The notes beneath the pieces are model-generated. The model did no database searches. It was given only the letters and a program-made list of their open reading frames with translations, and was not told where the DNA came from. Of a stretch of 64,000 nt of DNA, positions 43,979 to 52,678 are shown one piece after another. Source of the DNA: Streptomyces sp. NRRL S-37 (GTDB lineage Bacteria > Actinomycetota > Actinomycetes > Streptomycetales > Streptomycetaceae); contig NZ_JOIZ01000019.1 in NCBI RefSeq assembly GCF_000721605.1, positions 124,001 to 188,000 of the forward strand, in the 5' to 3' direction. The first letter of the stretch is position 1; every line of letters begins with the position of its first letter. The translations under genes and the position numbers were made by a program.

Positions 43979-44350
43979 GTGAGCATCGACAAGCCCGAGA
44001 TCGACTTCCCGGGCGGCGAGCCCCCGGCGGACCTCGAGATCAAGGACATCTGGGAGGGCGACGGCGAGGTGGCGAAGGCGGGCCAGACCGTCACCGTGCA
44101 CTACGTCGGTGTGGCCTTCAGCACGGGCGAGGAGTTCGACGCCAGCTGGAACCGCGGCACCCCCTTCCGCTTCCCGCTGGGCGGCGGCCGGGTCATCAAG
44201 GGCTGGGACCAGGGCGTGCAGGGCATGAAGGTCGGCGGCCGTCGTCAGCTGACCATCCCCGCCCACCTCGCCTACGGCAACCAGAGCCCCACCCCGGCGA
44301 TCAAGCCCGGTGAGACCCTGATCTTCGTGGTCGACCTGCTCGGCGTCTGA
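43979..44350 (+). CDS. Cytosolic FKBP-type peptidyl-prolyl isomerase
   Basis: A 123-residue single-domain FKBP that interconverts cis and trans prolyl bonds. The core reads VTVHYVGVAFSTGEEFDASW, VIKGWDQGVQGMKVGGRRQLTIP and AHLAYGNQSP, with active-site Tyr, Phe, Asp and Trp residues in place. There is no signal peptide, so it is cytosolic. The GTG at 43979 follows AAGGAGAG. It directly follows the FKBP lipoprotein gene and is closed by a hairpin with a CTTTTA tail. Confidence 0.93.
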   Translation: MSIDKPEIDFPGGEPPADLEIKDIWEGDGEVAKAGQTVTVHYVGVAFSTGEEFDASWNRGTPFRFPLGGGRVIKGWDQGVQGMKVGGRRQLTIPAHLAYGNQSPTPAIKPGETLIFVVDLLGV

Positions 44351-44373
44351 TCCGACCGGAGCCGATCATCCGG

Positions 44374-44399
44374 GGCCCATGCCTGTCCGGGCATGGGCC
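44374..44399 (+). terminator. Terminator after the FKBP pair
   Basis: A 10-bp stem (44374-44383 with 44390-44399) and a 6-base loop, followed by CTTTTA a few bases later. Confidence 0.7.
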
Positions 44400-44473
44400 T
44401 CCGGCTTTTACCGCGCCACCTCGGGGCGGTACGGTCGTCGCTCGTAAGCACCATAGGGAGGCGAAGCGGGTCG

Positions 44474-45427
44474 ATGGCCATTGCCAAGGCCGAGCGGCTG
44501 ATGAATCTGGCGCTGTGTCTGCTCGGGACGCGCCGGCCCCTCAGCAAGCGTGAGCTGCGTGAGTCGATCGAGGCCTACCTCGAAGCGGGCTCCGACGACT
44601 CCTTCAATCGCATGTTCGAACGCGACAAGGATGATCTGCGGGAACTCGGACTGGTCATCGAGACCGTGGAGAACCTCGACGGCGAGGTCGGTTACCTGGC
44701 CCGCCGCGACAGCAACCGGCTGCCGCCCATCACCCTCGACGCCGAGGAGGCCGCCGCCCTCGGGCTCGCCGCCAAGGTGTGGCAGCAGGCCCGGCTCGCC
44801 GGAGCGGCCAGCGGCGCCCTGCAGAAGCTGCGCGCGGCCGGTCTGCCCGAGGACGTCGACCCGTACGGTGCCCATGGCGCGCTGGAGCCGCGCATCCCGG
44901 TGCACGAGGCCGCGTTCGAGCCGCTGATGCTGGCCTGCCGCGACCGCCGTCCTGTCGTCTTCGACTACCGCAAGGCCAACGCCGCCCAGCCCGGACAGCG
45001 GCACGTCGAACCGTGGGCGCTGGAGTGCTGGCGCGGCCACTGGTACCTGGCCGGCTGGGACCGCGACCGGGGCGCCGAGCGGGTCTTCCGGCTCTCCCGG
45101 ATCACCGGGAAGGTGCGCTCGCGCGGCGGCCGGTTCACCGTCCCGGTGCCGGACGTCGTCACCGTGCGGGAGACCGTGGCGAGCTGGGCGGGGGAGAGCG
45201 CGGACCGTTCGGCGCGGATCCGGCTGCGCTCCGACGCCGGTTACCCCCTTCGGGCGAAGGCCACCGTGGTGCGGGAACTCGGTGACGGCTGGGACGAGTT
45301 GGAGATTCCGTACGGGCACGGCCTGGACGCCTGGCTGGTGGAGTTCGGACCGGACGTGGTGGTCCTGGAGCCCGCCGAGCTGCGGGCCGACGTGATGGAC
45401 CGGCTGCGTGCCGTGGCCAAGGGCTGA
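44474..45427 (+). CDS. pafB: WYL-domain regulator PafB
   Basis: A 317-residue transcription factor. The N-terminal winged helix-turn-helix (about 1-60, ERLMNLALCLLGTRRPLSKRELRE) is followed by the WYL domain (RRPVVFDYRKAN; EPWALECWRGHWYLAGWDRDR; RVFRLSRITGK) and a C-terminal extension. With PafC it forms the PafBC activator of the LexA-independent DNA damage response known from mycobacteria, triggered by nucleic acid binding to the WYL domains. The ATG at 44474 was chosen from the family N-terminus. pafC follows after 18 bases. The link to pafA is by neighbourhood; PafBC is not needed for pupylation itself. Confidence 0.93.
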   Translation: MAIAKAERLMNLALCLLGTRRPLSKRELRESIEAYLEAGSDDSFNRMFERDKDDLRELGLVIETVENLDGEVGYLARRDSNRLPPITLDAEEAAALGLAAKVWQQARLAGAASGALQKLRAAGLPEDVDPYGAHGALEPRIPVHEAAFEPLMLACRDRRPVVFDYRKANAAQPGQRHVEPWALECWRGHWYLAGWDRDRGAERVFRLSRITGKVRSRGGRFTVPVPDVVTVRETVASWAGESADRSARIRLRSDAGYPLRAKATVVRELGDGWDELEIPYGHGLDAWLVEFGPDVVVLEPAELRADVMDRLRAVAKG

Positions 45428-45445
45428 GGGGGAGCGGAGAAGGAC

Positions 45446-46441
45446 GTGGCAGGCAAACCGGTCAGGCCCGTGAACGCCATCGACCAGACCCGGCGGATGC
45501 TCTCCCTGGTGACGTATCTGCGGGAGCGTCCCGGCGCGCGGATCGAGGACGTGGCGCGCGCCTTCGGGATCACCGAGGACGAGCTGGTCTCCGACCTCGA
45601 CGTGCTGCCCATGTGCGGCACCAGCTTCCGCGGCGGCGATCTGCTGGACATCGACACCGACGGTGAGCGCATCTGGTGGCACAATCCGGCCGCCCTCGGC
45701 GCGGAGGCGGCCGAGCCGCTGCGGCTCGCCGCCGACGAGGCCACCGCGCTGCTGGTCGCCGCCCGCGCCGTGGCCACGCTGCCGGGGCTGCGCGAGGGCG
45801 ACCGGCAGGCGCTGCTGCGGGCCACCGCGAAGGTGGAGACCGCGGCCGGCGAGGCGGCCGGCGCCAGCGCCCGGCTGTCGGTGACCTTCGAGTCCGAGGG
45901 CGGTGTCTTCGCGGACGTCGACCGGGCCATCGCCGAGCGCCGCAGACTGTGGATCCGCTACTACTCGCCCGCGCGCGACGAGGTCACCGAGCGGGAGATC
46001 GACCCCATCCGCCTGGTCAGCGTCGGGCACACGTATGTCGAGGCGTGGTGCCGGCGCTCCGAGGCGCGCCGTACCTTCCGGCTCGACCGGGTCGCCGAGA
46101 TCCGCATCCTCGACGAGCCGTCCGCGCCGCCCGAGGTCGAGCTGCGGGACCTGTCGGAGGCGCTGGTGCAGCCGGCGGCCGAGGATCCCGAGGTCGTGGT
46201 CGAGGTCGGGCCGGGCGGCCGCTGGGTCGCCGAGTACTACCCGCACGACAGCGCGGACGAGCTTCCCGACGGCGGGTTGCGTATCACTCTGCGCACGCCC
46301 GACCCGGCCTCGCTCAGACGGCTGGCCCTGCGGCTCGGCCGCGACGGCCGCATCGTGGAGCCGCGTGCGCTGGCCGACAGCGCCCGGCAGGCGGCCCGTG
46401 AGGCGCTGGCGGCGTACGACGGGGTCGAGGCGGCCGGATGA
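45446..46441 (+). CDS. pafC: WYL-domain regulator PafC
   Basis: A 331-residue partner of PafB with the same layout: winged helix-turn-helix (about 10-70, NAIDQTRRMLSLVTYLRE, FGITEDELVSDLDVL), WYL domain (LWIRYYSPARDEVTEREIDPIRLVSVGHTYVEAWC across the core, RRTFRLDRVAEI) and a C-terminal WCX-like extension. The GTG at 45446 follows GAGAAGGA. Its TGA overlaps an ATG at 46438 (ATGA), which could start the next gene. As a PafBC component it should bind DNA-damage promoters together with the housekeeping polymerase. Confidence 0.93.
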   Translation: MAGKPVRPVNAIDQTRRMLSLVTYLRERPGARIEDVARAFGITEDELVSDLDVLPMCGTSFRGGDLLDIDTDGERIWWHNPAALGAEAAEPLRLAADEATALLVAARAVATLPGLREGDRQALLRATAKVETAAGEAAGASARLSVTFESEGGVFADVDRAIAERRRLWIRYYSPARDEVTEREIDPIRLVSVGHTYVEAWCRRSEARRTFRLDRVAEIRILDEPSAPPEVELRDLSEALVQPAAEDPEVVVEVGPGGRWVAEYYPHDSADELPDGGLRITLRTPDPASLRRLALRLGRDGRIVEPRALADSARQAAREALAAYDGVEAAG

Positions 46442-46494
46442 CCGGCCCCGCACACGGTGCGGGACGGACAGGACGACAGGCAGGAGCGAGGGCT

Positions 46495-46788
46495 TTGAGC
46501 GAGTCGGCGGCGTCCGGTACGCGGACCATGACGGCGGCGTCCGCGTTCGCGGGGATGAGGAATGTGGCCCCGGTGAGGTTCCGGGCGGGCTGCCCGGACT
46601 GCCGGGAGCGTTTCGAGCTCGCCGCGAGCGCGCTGCGCCTGGCCATCGGCGCCAGCAGCCGCACCACGTTCTACTCCTTCACCTGCCCCGCGTGCGGGGC
46701 GGCCGTCCGCAAGCCGGCGGGGGAGCGGATCGTGGAGCTGCTCACCGGCGGCGGGGTCCGGACACTGCGGCTGCACTCGACCGTCTAG
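46495..46788 (+). CDS. Small zinc-ribbon protein
   Basis: A 97-residue protein with two CxxC pairs, CPDCRERF and CPACGAAVRK, spaced about 33 residues apart, the pattern of a zinc ribbon. Between them is a helical stretch (LAASALRLAIGASSRTTFYSF). I chose the TTG at 46495 because AGGAG lies eight bases upstream. An ATG at 46438 in the same frame overlaps the pafC stop, giving a 116-residue form through ATGA coupling, and cannot be excluded. The last base triplet (TAG) doubles as the start of the -10 hexamer of the next gene. I do not recognise a named family. Confidence 0.7.
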   Translation: MSESAASGTRTMTAASAFAGMRNVAPVRFRAGCPDCRERFELAASALRLAIGASSRTTFYSFTCPACGAAVRKPAGERIVELLTGGGVRTLRLHSTV

Positions 46789-46791
46789 GCT
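46786..46791 (+). promoter_or_regulatory. -10 hexamer of a probably leaderless promoter
   Basis: TAGGCT ends seven bases before the ATG at 46799 and uses the upstream gene's stop codon as its first three bases. Confidence 0.4.
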
Positions 46792-46798
46792 CGCCCTC

Positions 46799-46993
46799 AT
46801 GTTCTGGCCGATGTGCGCGGTTGCGGTGGGGTTCCTGGGTCTGCTGGTGCTCGGGGTGTTCGCCGTCAGGGTCTTCGTCGAGGCGGAACGGCTCGGCAGG
46901 CAGGTCACGGACTCGGCCCGTCGTATCGGCCGTGCCGCGGAGGACCTGGAGCGCGCGGCGGCCGGCGCGGCCCGCTCCGCCGAGTCCCTCTGA
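46799..46993 (+). CDS. Small single-pass membrane protein with coiled coil
   Basis: A 64-residue protein: one N-terminal membrane helix (MFWPMCAVAVGFLGLLVLGV) and a charged amphipathic helix (EAERLGRQVTDSARRIGRAAEDLERAA). This layout resembles TatA/TatB in miniature, and tatA lies 236 bases downstream, but the sequence lacks the TatA FG hinge. It has no Shine-Dalgarno and a TAGGCT hexamer at leaderless distance. The function is unknown. Confidence 0.65.
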   Translation: MFWPMCAVAVGFLGLLVLGVFAVRVFVEAERLGRQVTDSARRIGRAAEDLERAAAGAARSAESL

Positions 46994-47229
46994 GCGGTTC
47001 CGGCCGGCTCCCGGCGCGGCTTCGCCCTTGTCACCGTGCGGGTCCCGGCAGGTACGCTGCTGATCGCGGACCGGAGAACGAGGCCCGGACCGCGGACGGG
47101 AGTACGCACAGGGATTGCCGGACGTTCACCCCTGAGCGTTACGATCGCTGTCAGCACCGTCGTTCGGACGCATGTCCGGCCGGTCGGACAGCCACCCACC
47201 CACCCGCCTCGGTGAGAAGGTAAAGACTT

Positions 47230-47511
47230 ATGGGACGGCTCGGCCCCACCGAGATCATTCTGATCCTCGTCGTCATCATCCTGCTGTTCGGCGCGAAGAA
47301 GCTCCCGGACATGGCGCGGTCGCTCGGCAAGTCCGCCCGCATCCTCAAGAGCGAGGCGAAGGCGATGAAGGACGACAACAAGTCCGCCGCCCCCGCCGAC
47401 CCGCCGGTCCCCGGCGAGCAGCCCCCGGCGCAGCGCACCATCCAGGCCGCCCCCGGCGACGTGACCAGCTCCCGCCCGGTCACGGAGCCGACGGACACGA
47501 CCAAGCGCTGA
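47230..47511 (+). CDS. tatA: Twin-arginine translocase subunit TatA
   Basis: A 93-residue pore-forming subunit of the Tat protein exporter. The N-terminus has the short membrane helix (EIILILVVIILLF), the FG hinge in LFGAKKLPDMARSLGKSARI and an amphipathic helix, followed by a disordered Pro-rich tail. The ATG at 47230 follows GAGAAGGT. tatC follows after 47 bases. The tatA-tatC-helY order next to pafBC is shared with mycobacteria. Confidence 0.96.
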   Translation: MGRLGPTEIILILVVIILLFGAKKLPDMARSLGKSARILKSEAKAMKDDNKSAAPADPPVPGEQPPAQRTIQAAPGDVTSSRPVTEPTDTTKR

Positions 47512-47558
47512 CGCAGGGCCGGTGAACTCCGGCCCGCCGCACGAGATGGGAACGTGGG

Positions 47559-48473
47559 TTGCTCAAGTCTGCCCGCAAGCAGGAGAGGGATCCCGAGGGG
47601 CGGATGCCCCTCGTGGAACATCTGCGTGAGCTGCGCAACCGGCTCGCCAAGGCCGTCGTCGCGATCGTCGTGGTGATGATCGTGGCCGCGTTCTACAGCG
47701 AGCAGCTCATGCAGTTCCTCGCGGAGCCGGTGCCCAAATGCGAGAACCTGACGAACAGCGACGGTGGTAACTGCGCCATCGTCTCCTTCAACACGCTGAC
47801 GTCGCCGTTCACCACGACGATCAAGGTGAGCCTCATGGCCGGCCTGATCGTCTCCAGCCCTGTGTGGCTCTACCAGCTCTGGGCCTTCGTCGCCCCCGGG
47901 CTGCACAAGCACGAGAAGAAGTACACCTACTACTTCGTCTCGGCCGCGGTTCCGCTGTTCGCCGGCGGCGCCTACCTGTCGTACGTCATCCTCCCCGTCA
48001 GCATCAAGGTGCTGCTCAGCCTCACCCCCGGGGGATCGGCCAACATCCTCTCGCTCGACGAGGTCCTCGACTTCACCATCAGGATGGTGCTGGTCTTCGG
48101 CCTGGCCTTCGAGCTCCCCCTGCTGCTCATCATGCTGAACCTGGTCGGCATCGTCTCCGGCCGTCGCATGGCCGGCTGGTGGCGCGGTGTCGTCATGGGC
48201 GTCTTCGTCTTCGGCGCGGTCGCGACGCCCACCACGGACCCGGTGGGGATGATCGCCCTCTCCGGACCCATCGTCGTCCTCTACTTCGTCGCCGTGGCGT
48301 TCTCGCTGCTCAACGACAAACGGCGGGCCCGCAGGGAATCCCAGGGCCCCGCCGACGACGAGGCGTCCGAGCTGGACCTCACCCCGGAGTCCATCGATCC
48401 GGTGGAACCCGTGGCCGCCCTGCCCGAGCAGGCGACCAAGGACCGGGTCAACGGTTATGACGACGTGACCTGA
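47559..48473 (+). CDS. tatC: Twin-arginine translocase subunit TatC
   Basis: A 304-residue multi-spanning receptor for twin-arginine signal peptides. It shows the TatC N-terminal signature MPLVEHLRELRNRLAKAV and six predicted membrane helices, with conserved loops such as SPVWLYQLWAFVAPGLHKHEKKY over one segment and FGLAFELPLLLIMLNLVGIV. A 50-residue acidic cytoplasmic tail follows. The chosen start is TTG at 47559, the only plausible start ahead of the signature; the ribosome site (GATGGGAA) is modest. Confidence 0.94.
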   Translation: MLKSARKQERDPEGRMPLVEHLRELRNRLAKAVVAIVVVMIVAAFYSEQLMQFLAEPVPKCENLTNSDGGNCAIVSFNTLTSPFTTTIKVSLMAGLIVSSPVWLYQLWAFVAPGLHKHEKKYTYYFVSAAVPLFAGGAYLSYVILPVSIKVLLSLTPGGSANILSLDEVLDFTIRMVLVFGLAFELPLLLIMLNLVGIVSGRRMAGWWRGVVMGVFVFGAVATPTTDPVGMIALSGPIVVLYFVAVAFSLLNDKRRARRESQGPADDEASELDLTPESIDPVEPVAALPEQATKDRVNGYDDVT

Positions 48474-48491
48474 GGACCGCCCCGCAGCTCA

Positions 48492-48497
48492 TAGGGT
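48492..48497 (+). promoter_or_regulatory. -10 hexamer of a probably leaderless promoter
   Basis: TAGGGT ends seven bases before the GTG at 48505. No Shine-Dalgarno is present. Confidence 0.45.
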
Positions 48498-48504
48498 CAT
48501 CCCC

Positions 48505-49395
48505 GTGACCAGCGAGATCACCCTCTTCGTCAACCCCACCGCGGGCCGCGGCCGGGGCGCCCGCGCGGCGCGGCCGGCCGCTTCCGCGCTGCGGGACGCC
48601 GGCTTCTCGGTGCGGACCGTGCTCGGCGACGACCCGCAGGACGCCCTGGACCGGGCGCGCGCCGCCGTCGAGGAGGGCACCGGCGCCCTGATCGCCGTCG
48701 GCGGCGACGGCATGGCGAACCTCGCCCTGCAGGCCGTCGTCGGCACCGGCACCCCCTTCGGCCTGGTCGCCGCCGGGACCGGCAACGACTTCGCCCGCGC
48801 CCTCGGCATGCCCCTGCGGGAACCGGCCGCGGCCGGCCGGATGATCGCCGACGCCCTCAAGTGCGGCCGGGTCCGCGACATCGACCTCGGCCGGGTCGGC
48901 GACCGCTGGTTCGGCGCCGTGCTCGCCTCCGGCTTCGACTCCCGGGTCAACGACCGCGGCAACCGGATGCGGCTGCCCCTCGGCCGCGTCAAGTACGACG
49001 TCGCGATGGTCGCCGAGCTGGCCGCCTTCCGTCCGCTGCCCTACCGGATCACCCTCGACGGCGGCGAGGTCCGCGAGGTCGAGGCGGCGCTGGTCGCCGT
49101 CGGCAACGGACCGTCGTACGGCGGCGGCATGCGGATCTGCCCCGGCGCGGACCTGACCGACGGGCTGTTCGACATCACGGTGGTCGGCGAGTGCAGCCGG
49201 GCCACGCTGCTGCGGGTCTTCCCCCGGGTGTACCGGGGCACGCACGTCGGCCATCCCGCGATCACCGTGCTGCGGGCGGCGAGCGTGGAACTGGCCGCCG
49301 AGGAGGTCACCGGGTACGCGGACGGGGAGCCGGTGGGTCCGCTGCCGCTGACCGCGCGCTGCGTGCCGGGCGCGCTGCGGGTCGTCGGCCCCTGA
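48505..49395 (+). CDS. Diacylglycerol-kinase-family lipid kinase
   Basis: A 296-residue protein of the DAGK catalytic-domain/YegS family, which phosphorylates lipids such as diacylglycerol with ATP. The N-terminal domain has ITLFVNPTAGRGRG, ALIAVGGDGMANLAL (the GGDG nucleotide loop) and GLVAAGTGNDFARALG. The C-terminal beta-rich domain ends GYADGEPVGPLPLTARCVPGALRVV. All core motifs are present. It lies between tatC and helY, both 30-85 bases away. The exact lipid substrate is not evident. Confidence 0.92.
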   Translation: MTSEITLFVNPTAGRGRGARAARPAASALRDAGFSVRTVLGDDPQDALDRARAAVEEGTGALIAVGGDGMANLALQAVVGTGTPFGLVAAGTGNDFARALGMPLREPAAAGRMIADALKCGRVRDIDLGRVGDRWFGAVLASGFDSRVNDRGNRMRLPLGRVKYDVAMVAELAAFRPLPYRITLDGGEVREVEAALVAVGNGPSYGGGMRICPGADLTDGLFDITVVGECSRATLLRVFPRVYRGTHVGHPAITVLRAASVELAAEEVTGYADGEPVGPLPLTARCVPGALRVVGP

Positions 49396-49479
49396 ACCGG
49401 GCGGCCCCGCCGCTCGCAGGGACGGTTCCGGATAATGATCGTCCTGTTGTCGGTGCGGCCCGGTACGCTCGAAAGCACG

Positions 49480-52293
49480 ATGACAGAGGACCTCTCACCG
49501 GCCGAGCGGTACGCGGCGGCGCGCAGGCGCGCTGCCGAGCAGGCCACCGCGCTCGCCTCCTTCCGCGAGATGTACGACTTCGGCCTCGACCCCTTCCAGA
49601 TCGAGGCCTGCCAGGCGCTCGAGGCGGGGAAGGGCGTGCTGGTCGCCGCGCCCACCGGCTCCGGCAAGACGATCGTCGGCGAGTTCGCCGTCCACCTCGC
49701 CCTCCGGCAGGGCAAGAAGTGCTTCTACACGACACCCATCAAGGCGCTGTCGAACCAGAAGTACGCCGATCTGTGCCGCCGCTACGGCACGGAGAAGGTG
49801 GGCCTGCTCACCGGCGACAACAGCGTCAACTCCGACGCCCCGGTGGTCGTGATGACCACCGAGGTGCTGCGGAACATGCTGTACGCCGGGTCGCGGACCC
49901 TCCTCGGCCTCGGCTACGTGGTGATGGACGAGGTGCACTACCTCTCCGACCGCTTCCGCGGTGCCGTCTGGGAGGAAGTGATCATCCACCTCCCCGAGTC
50001 GGTGACCCTGGTGTCGCTCTCGGCGACGGTGTCGAACGCGGAGGAGTTCGGCGACTGGCTGGACACCGTCCGCGGCGACACCCAGGTGATCGTCTCCGAG
50101 CACCGGCCCGTGCCGCTGTTCCAGCACGTGCTGGCGGGACGCCGGATATACGACCTGTTCGAGGAGGCGGAGGGCGGCAAGAAGGCCGTCAACCCGGACC
50201 TCACGCGCATGGCCCGCCTGGAGGCGAGCCGCCCGTCCTGGGGCGACCGCAAGCGCGGGCGGGGCAATACGCGCGAGGCCGACCGGGAGCGGGAGCGCCG
50301 GCAGCGCTCGCGGGTGTGGACGCCGAGCCGGCCGGAGGTCATCGAGCGGCTCGACGCCGAGGGTCTGCTGCCCGCCATCACCTTCATCTTCAGCCGCGCC
50401 GCCTGCGAGGCCGCCGTCCAGCAGTGCCTGTACGCGGGCCTCCGGCTCAACGACGAGGAGGCGCGGGCCAAGGTCCGCGCCCTGGTCGAGGAGCGTACGG
50501 CCTCCATCCCGGCCGAGGACCTGCACGTCCTGGGCTACTACGAGTGGCTGGAGGGCCTGGAGCGCGGTATCGCGGCCCATCACGCGGGCATGCTGCCGAC
50601 GTTCAAGGAGGTCGTCGAGGAGCTGTTCGTACGCGGGCTGGTGAAGGCCGTGTTCGCGACCGAGACCCTCGCGCTCGGCATCAACATGCCCGCCCGCTCG
50701 GTGGTCCTGGAGAAGCTCGTCAAGTGGAACGGCGAGCAGCACGCCGACATCACCCCCGGCGAGTACACCCAGCTGACCGGCCGGGCCGGCCGGCGCGGCA
50801 TCGATGTCGAGGGCCACGCGGTCGTGCTGTGGCAGCGCGCCATGAACCCCGAGCACCTGGCGGGACTGGCCGGCACGCGCACCTATCCGCTGCGCTCCAG
50901 TTTCCGGCCGTCGTACAACATGGCGGTCAACCTGGTCGAGCAGTTCGGCCGGCACCGCTCGCGCGAGCTCCTCGAGACGTCCTTCGCGCAGTTCCAGGCG
51001 GACAAGTCGGTCGTGGGCATCTCGCGTCAGGTGCAGCGCAACGAGGAGGGTCTCGAGGGCTACAAGGAGTCCATGACCTGCCACCTCGGCGACTTCGAGG
51101 AGTACGCGCGGCTGCGCCGGGAGCTGAAGGACCGGGAGAACGAACTGGCCCGGCAGGGCGCGGTGCAGCGGCGTGCGGAGGCCGCCGTCGCGCTGGAGAA
51201 GCTGAAGCCCGGTGACGTCATCCACGTACCCACCGGGAAGTACGCGGGGCTGGCGCTGGTGCTCGACCCGGGGCTGCCGGCGGGCCGGTCCAACGGCCAC
51301 CGCGGCTACGAGTACGCCGACGGCCCGCGCCCGCTGGTGCTGACCGCCGAGCGGCAGGTCAAGCGGCTGGCGTCGGTCGACTTCCCGGTGCCGGTGGAGG
51401 CGCTGGAGCGGATGCGGATCCCGAAGTCCTTCAACCCGCGTTCCCCGCAGTCCCGCCGGGACCTCGCCTCGGCGCTGCGCACCAAGGCCGGGCACATCGT
51501 CCCGGACCGGCACCGCAGGAAGGGTTCCCCGGCGGCCGACGACCGGGAGATCGCCCGGCTGCGCAAGGCGCTGCGGGCGCATCCGTGCCACGGCTGCCAG
51601 GACCGTGAGGACCACGCCCGCTGGGCCGAGCGCTACCACCGGCTGCTGCGTGACACCTCGCAGCTCGAGCGCCGTATCGAGGGCCGGACGAACACCATCG
51701 CCCGCACCTTCGACCGGATCGTCGCGCTGCTGACCGAGATGGACTACCTGCGCGGCGACGAGGTCACCGAGCACGGCAAGCGGCTGGCCCGGCTGTACGG
51801 CGAACTGGACCTGCTGGCCAGCGAATGCCTGCGCGAGGGCGTCTGGGAGGGGCTCGCCCCCGCCGAACTCGCCGCGTGCGTGTCGGCGCTGGTGTACGAG
51901 GCCCGGGTCGCCGACGACGCGATGGCGCCCAAGCTGCCGTCGGGCCGGGCGAAGGCGGCACTCGGTGAGATGGTCCGCATCTGGGGCCGGCTGGATGCCC
52001 TGGAGGAGGACTTCCGGATCAGCCAGACGGAGGGCGTGGGCCAGCGTGAGCCCGACCTCGGCTTCGCCTGGGCCGCCTACATGTGGGCGTCCGGCAAGGG
52101 CCTGGACGAGGTGCTGCGCGAGGTGGAGATGCCGGCCGGTGACTTCGTACGCTGGTGCAAGCAGGTCATCGACGTGCTGGGGCAGATCTCGGCCGCGGCG
52201 CCGTCCGCCGAGGGTTCGACGGTCGGCAGGAACGCCCGCAAGGCGGTCGACGGACTGCTGCGGGGCGTGGTCGCCTACTCGTCCGTGGGCTGA
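49480..52293 (+). CDS. helY: Ski2/Mtr4-family DExH helicase HelY
   Basis: A 937-residue superfamily 2 RNA helicase related to eukaryotic Ski2 and Mtr4; the mycobacterial orthologue beside tatC is helY. The N-terminal half has APTGSGKT (Lys63), TTPIKALSNQK, DEVH (150-153) and SATVSN. The second RecA domain has TETLALGINMPARSVVLE and QLTGRAGRRG. The C-terminal third is the helical DSHCT region, with CHGC inside a basic segment. The ATG at 49480 is chosen by homology, with a TACGCT hexamer 10 bases upstream and no clear Shine-Dalgarno. It is followed by a strong terminator. Confidence 0.94.
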   Translation: MTEDLSPAERYAAARRRAAEQATALASFREMYDFGLDPFQIEACQALEAGKGVLVAAPTGSGKTIVGEFAVHLALRQGKKCFYTTPIKALSNQKYADLCRRYGTEKVGLLTGDNSVNSDAPVVVMTTEVLRNMLYAGSRTLLGLGYVVMDEVHYLSDRFRGAVWEEVIIHLPESVTLVSLSATVSNAEEFGDWLDTVRGDTQVIVSEHRPVPLFQHVLAGRRIYDLFEEAEGGKKAVNPDLTRMARLEASRPSWGDRKRGRGNTREADRERERRQRSRVWTPSRPEVIERLDAEGLLPAITFIFSRAACEAAVQQCLYAGLRLNDEEARAKVRALVEERTASIPAEDLHVLGYYEWLEGLERGIAAHHAGMLPTFKEVVEELFVRGLVKAVFATETLALGINMPARSVVLEKLVKWNGEQHADITPGEYTQLTGRAGRRGIDVEGHAVVLWQRAMNPEHLAGLAGTRTYPLRSSFRPSYNMAVNLVEQFGRHRSRELLETSFAQFQADKSVVGISRQVQRNEEGLEGYKESMTCHLGDFEEYARLRRELKDRENELARQGAVQRRAEAAVALEKLKPGDVIHVPTGKYAGLALVLDPGLPAGRSNGHRGYEYADGPRPLVLTAERQVKRLASVDFPVPVEALERMRIPKSFNPRSPQSRRDLASALRTKAGHIVPDRHRRKGSPAADDREIARLRKALRAHPCHGCQDREDHARWAERYHRLLRDTSQLERRIEGRTNTIARTFDRIVALLTEMDYLRGDEVTEHGKRLARLYGELDLLASECLREGVWEGLAPAELAACVSALVYEARVADDAMAPKLPSGRAKAALGEMVRIWGRLDALEEDFRISQTEGVGQREPDLGFAWAAYMWASGKGLDEVLREVEMPAGDFVRWCKQVIDVLGQISAAAPSAEGSTVGRNARKAVDGLLRGVVAYSSVG

Positions 52294-52678
52294 GGGCTCG
52301 GCCCGGAAGCCCTGAAGAAGCCCGGTGCGCCCCGTGCGCGCCGGGCTTCTGCCTTCTCGCGCCCTCGTCGAAGGGCGTCACCGCCCGGTTCCGTGGGCAG
52401 GATCGAGGAGCCCGAGGCGCTTCCTCACCCCTTACGGTGAGTGGTTTTCGTACGTCTGGGCGCGGTGACGGATGGTGTTCGAACAGCCGCGCAGCGTGTA
52501 AACGACCTGAGCGTACTCCTGTCCCAGGGGCCTTTTCCGGCACTCGGCGAATATGACATGGCGATGATCCTGTCGGACTAAGCTCGCCCGCAGCGCACCG
52601 AGTTGAGATGAATTCGTGCGCTTGTTCCCCTATGTGCACGTTTTCCGGCCGTCAGTCGATTCGTTTCAGAGGGCTCAT
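52294..52678. other. 385-base control region before the conservon
   Basis: The first part holds the helY terminator. The rest is less GC-rich than its surroundings and should carry the cvnA9 promoter. A TAAGCT hexamer at 52579-52584, 95 bases before the ATG, is one candidate -10. No gene is evident. Confidence 0.5.
52316..52350. terminator. helY terminator
   Basis: A 10-bp outer stem (52316-52325 with 52341-52350) continues inward with four more pairs after one wobble; the loop is 5 bases. Confidence 0.75.
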
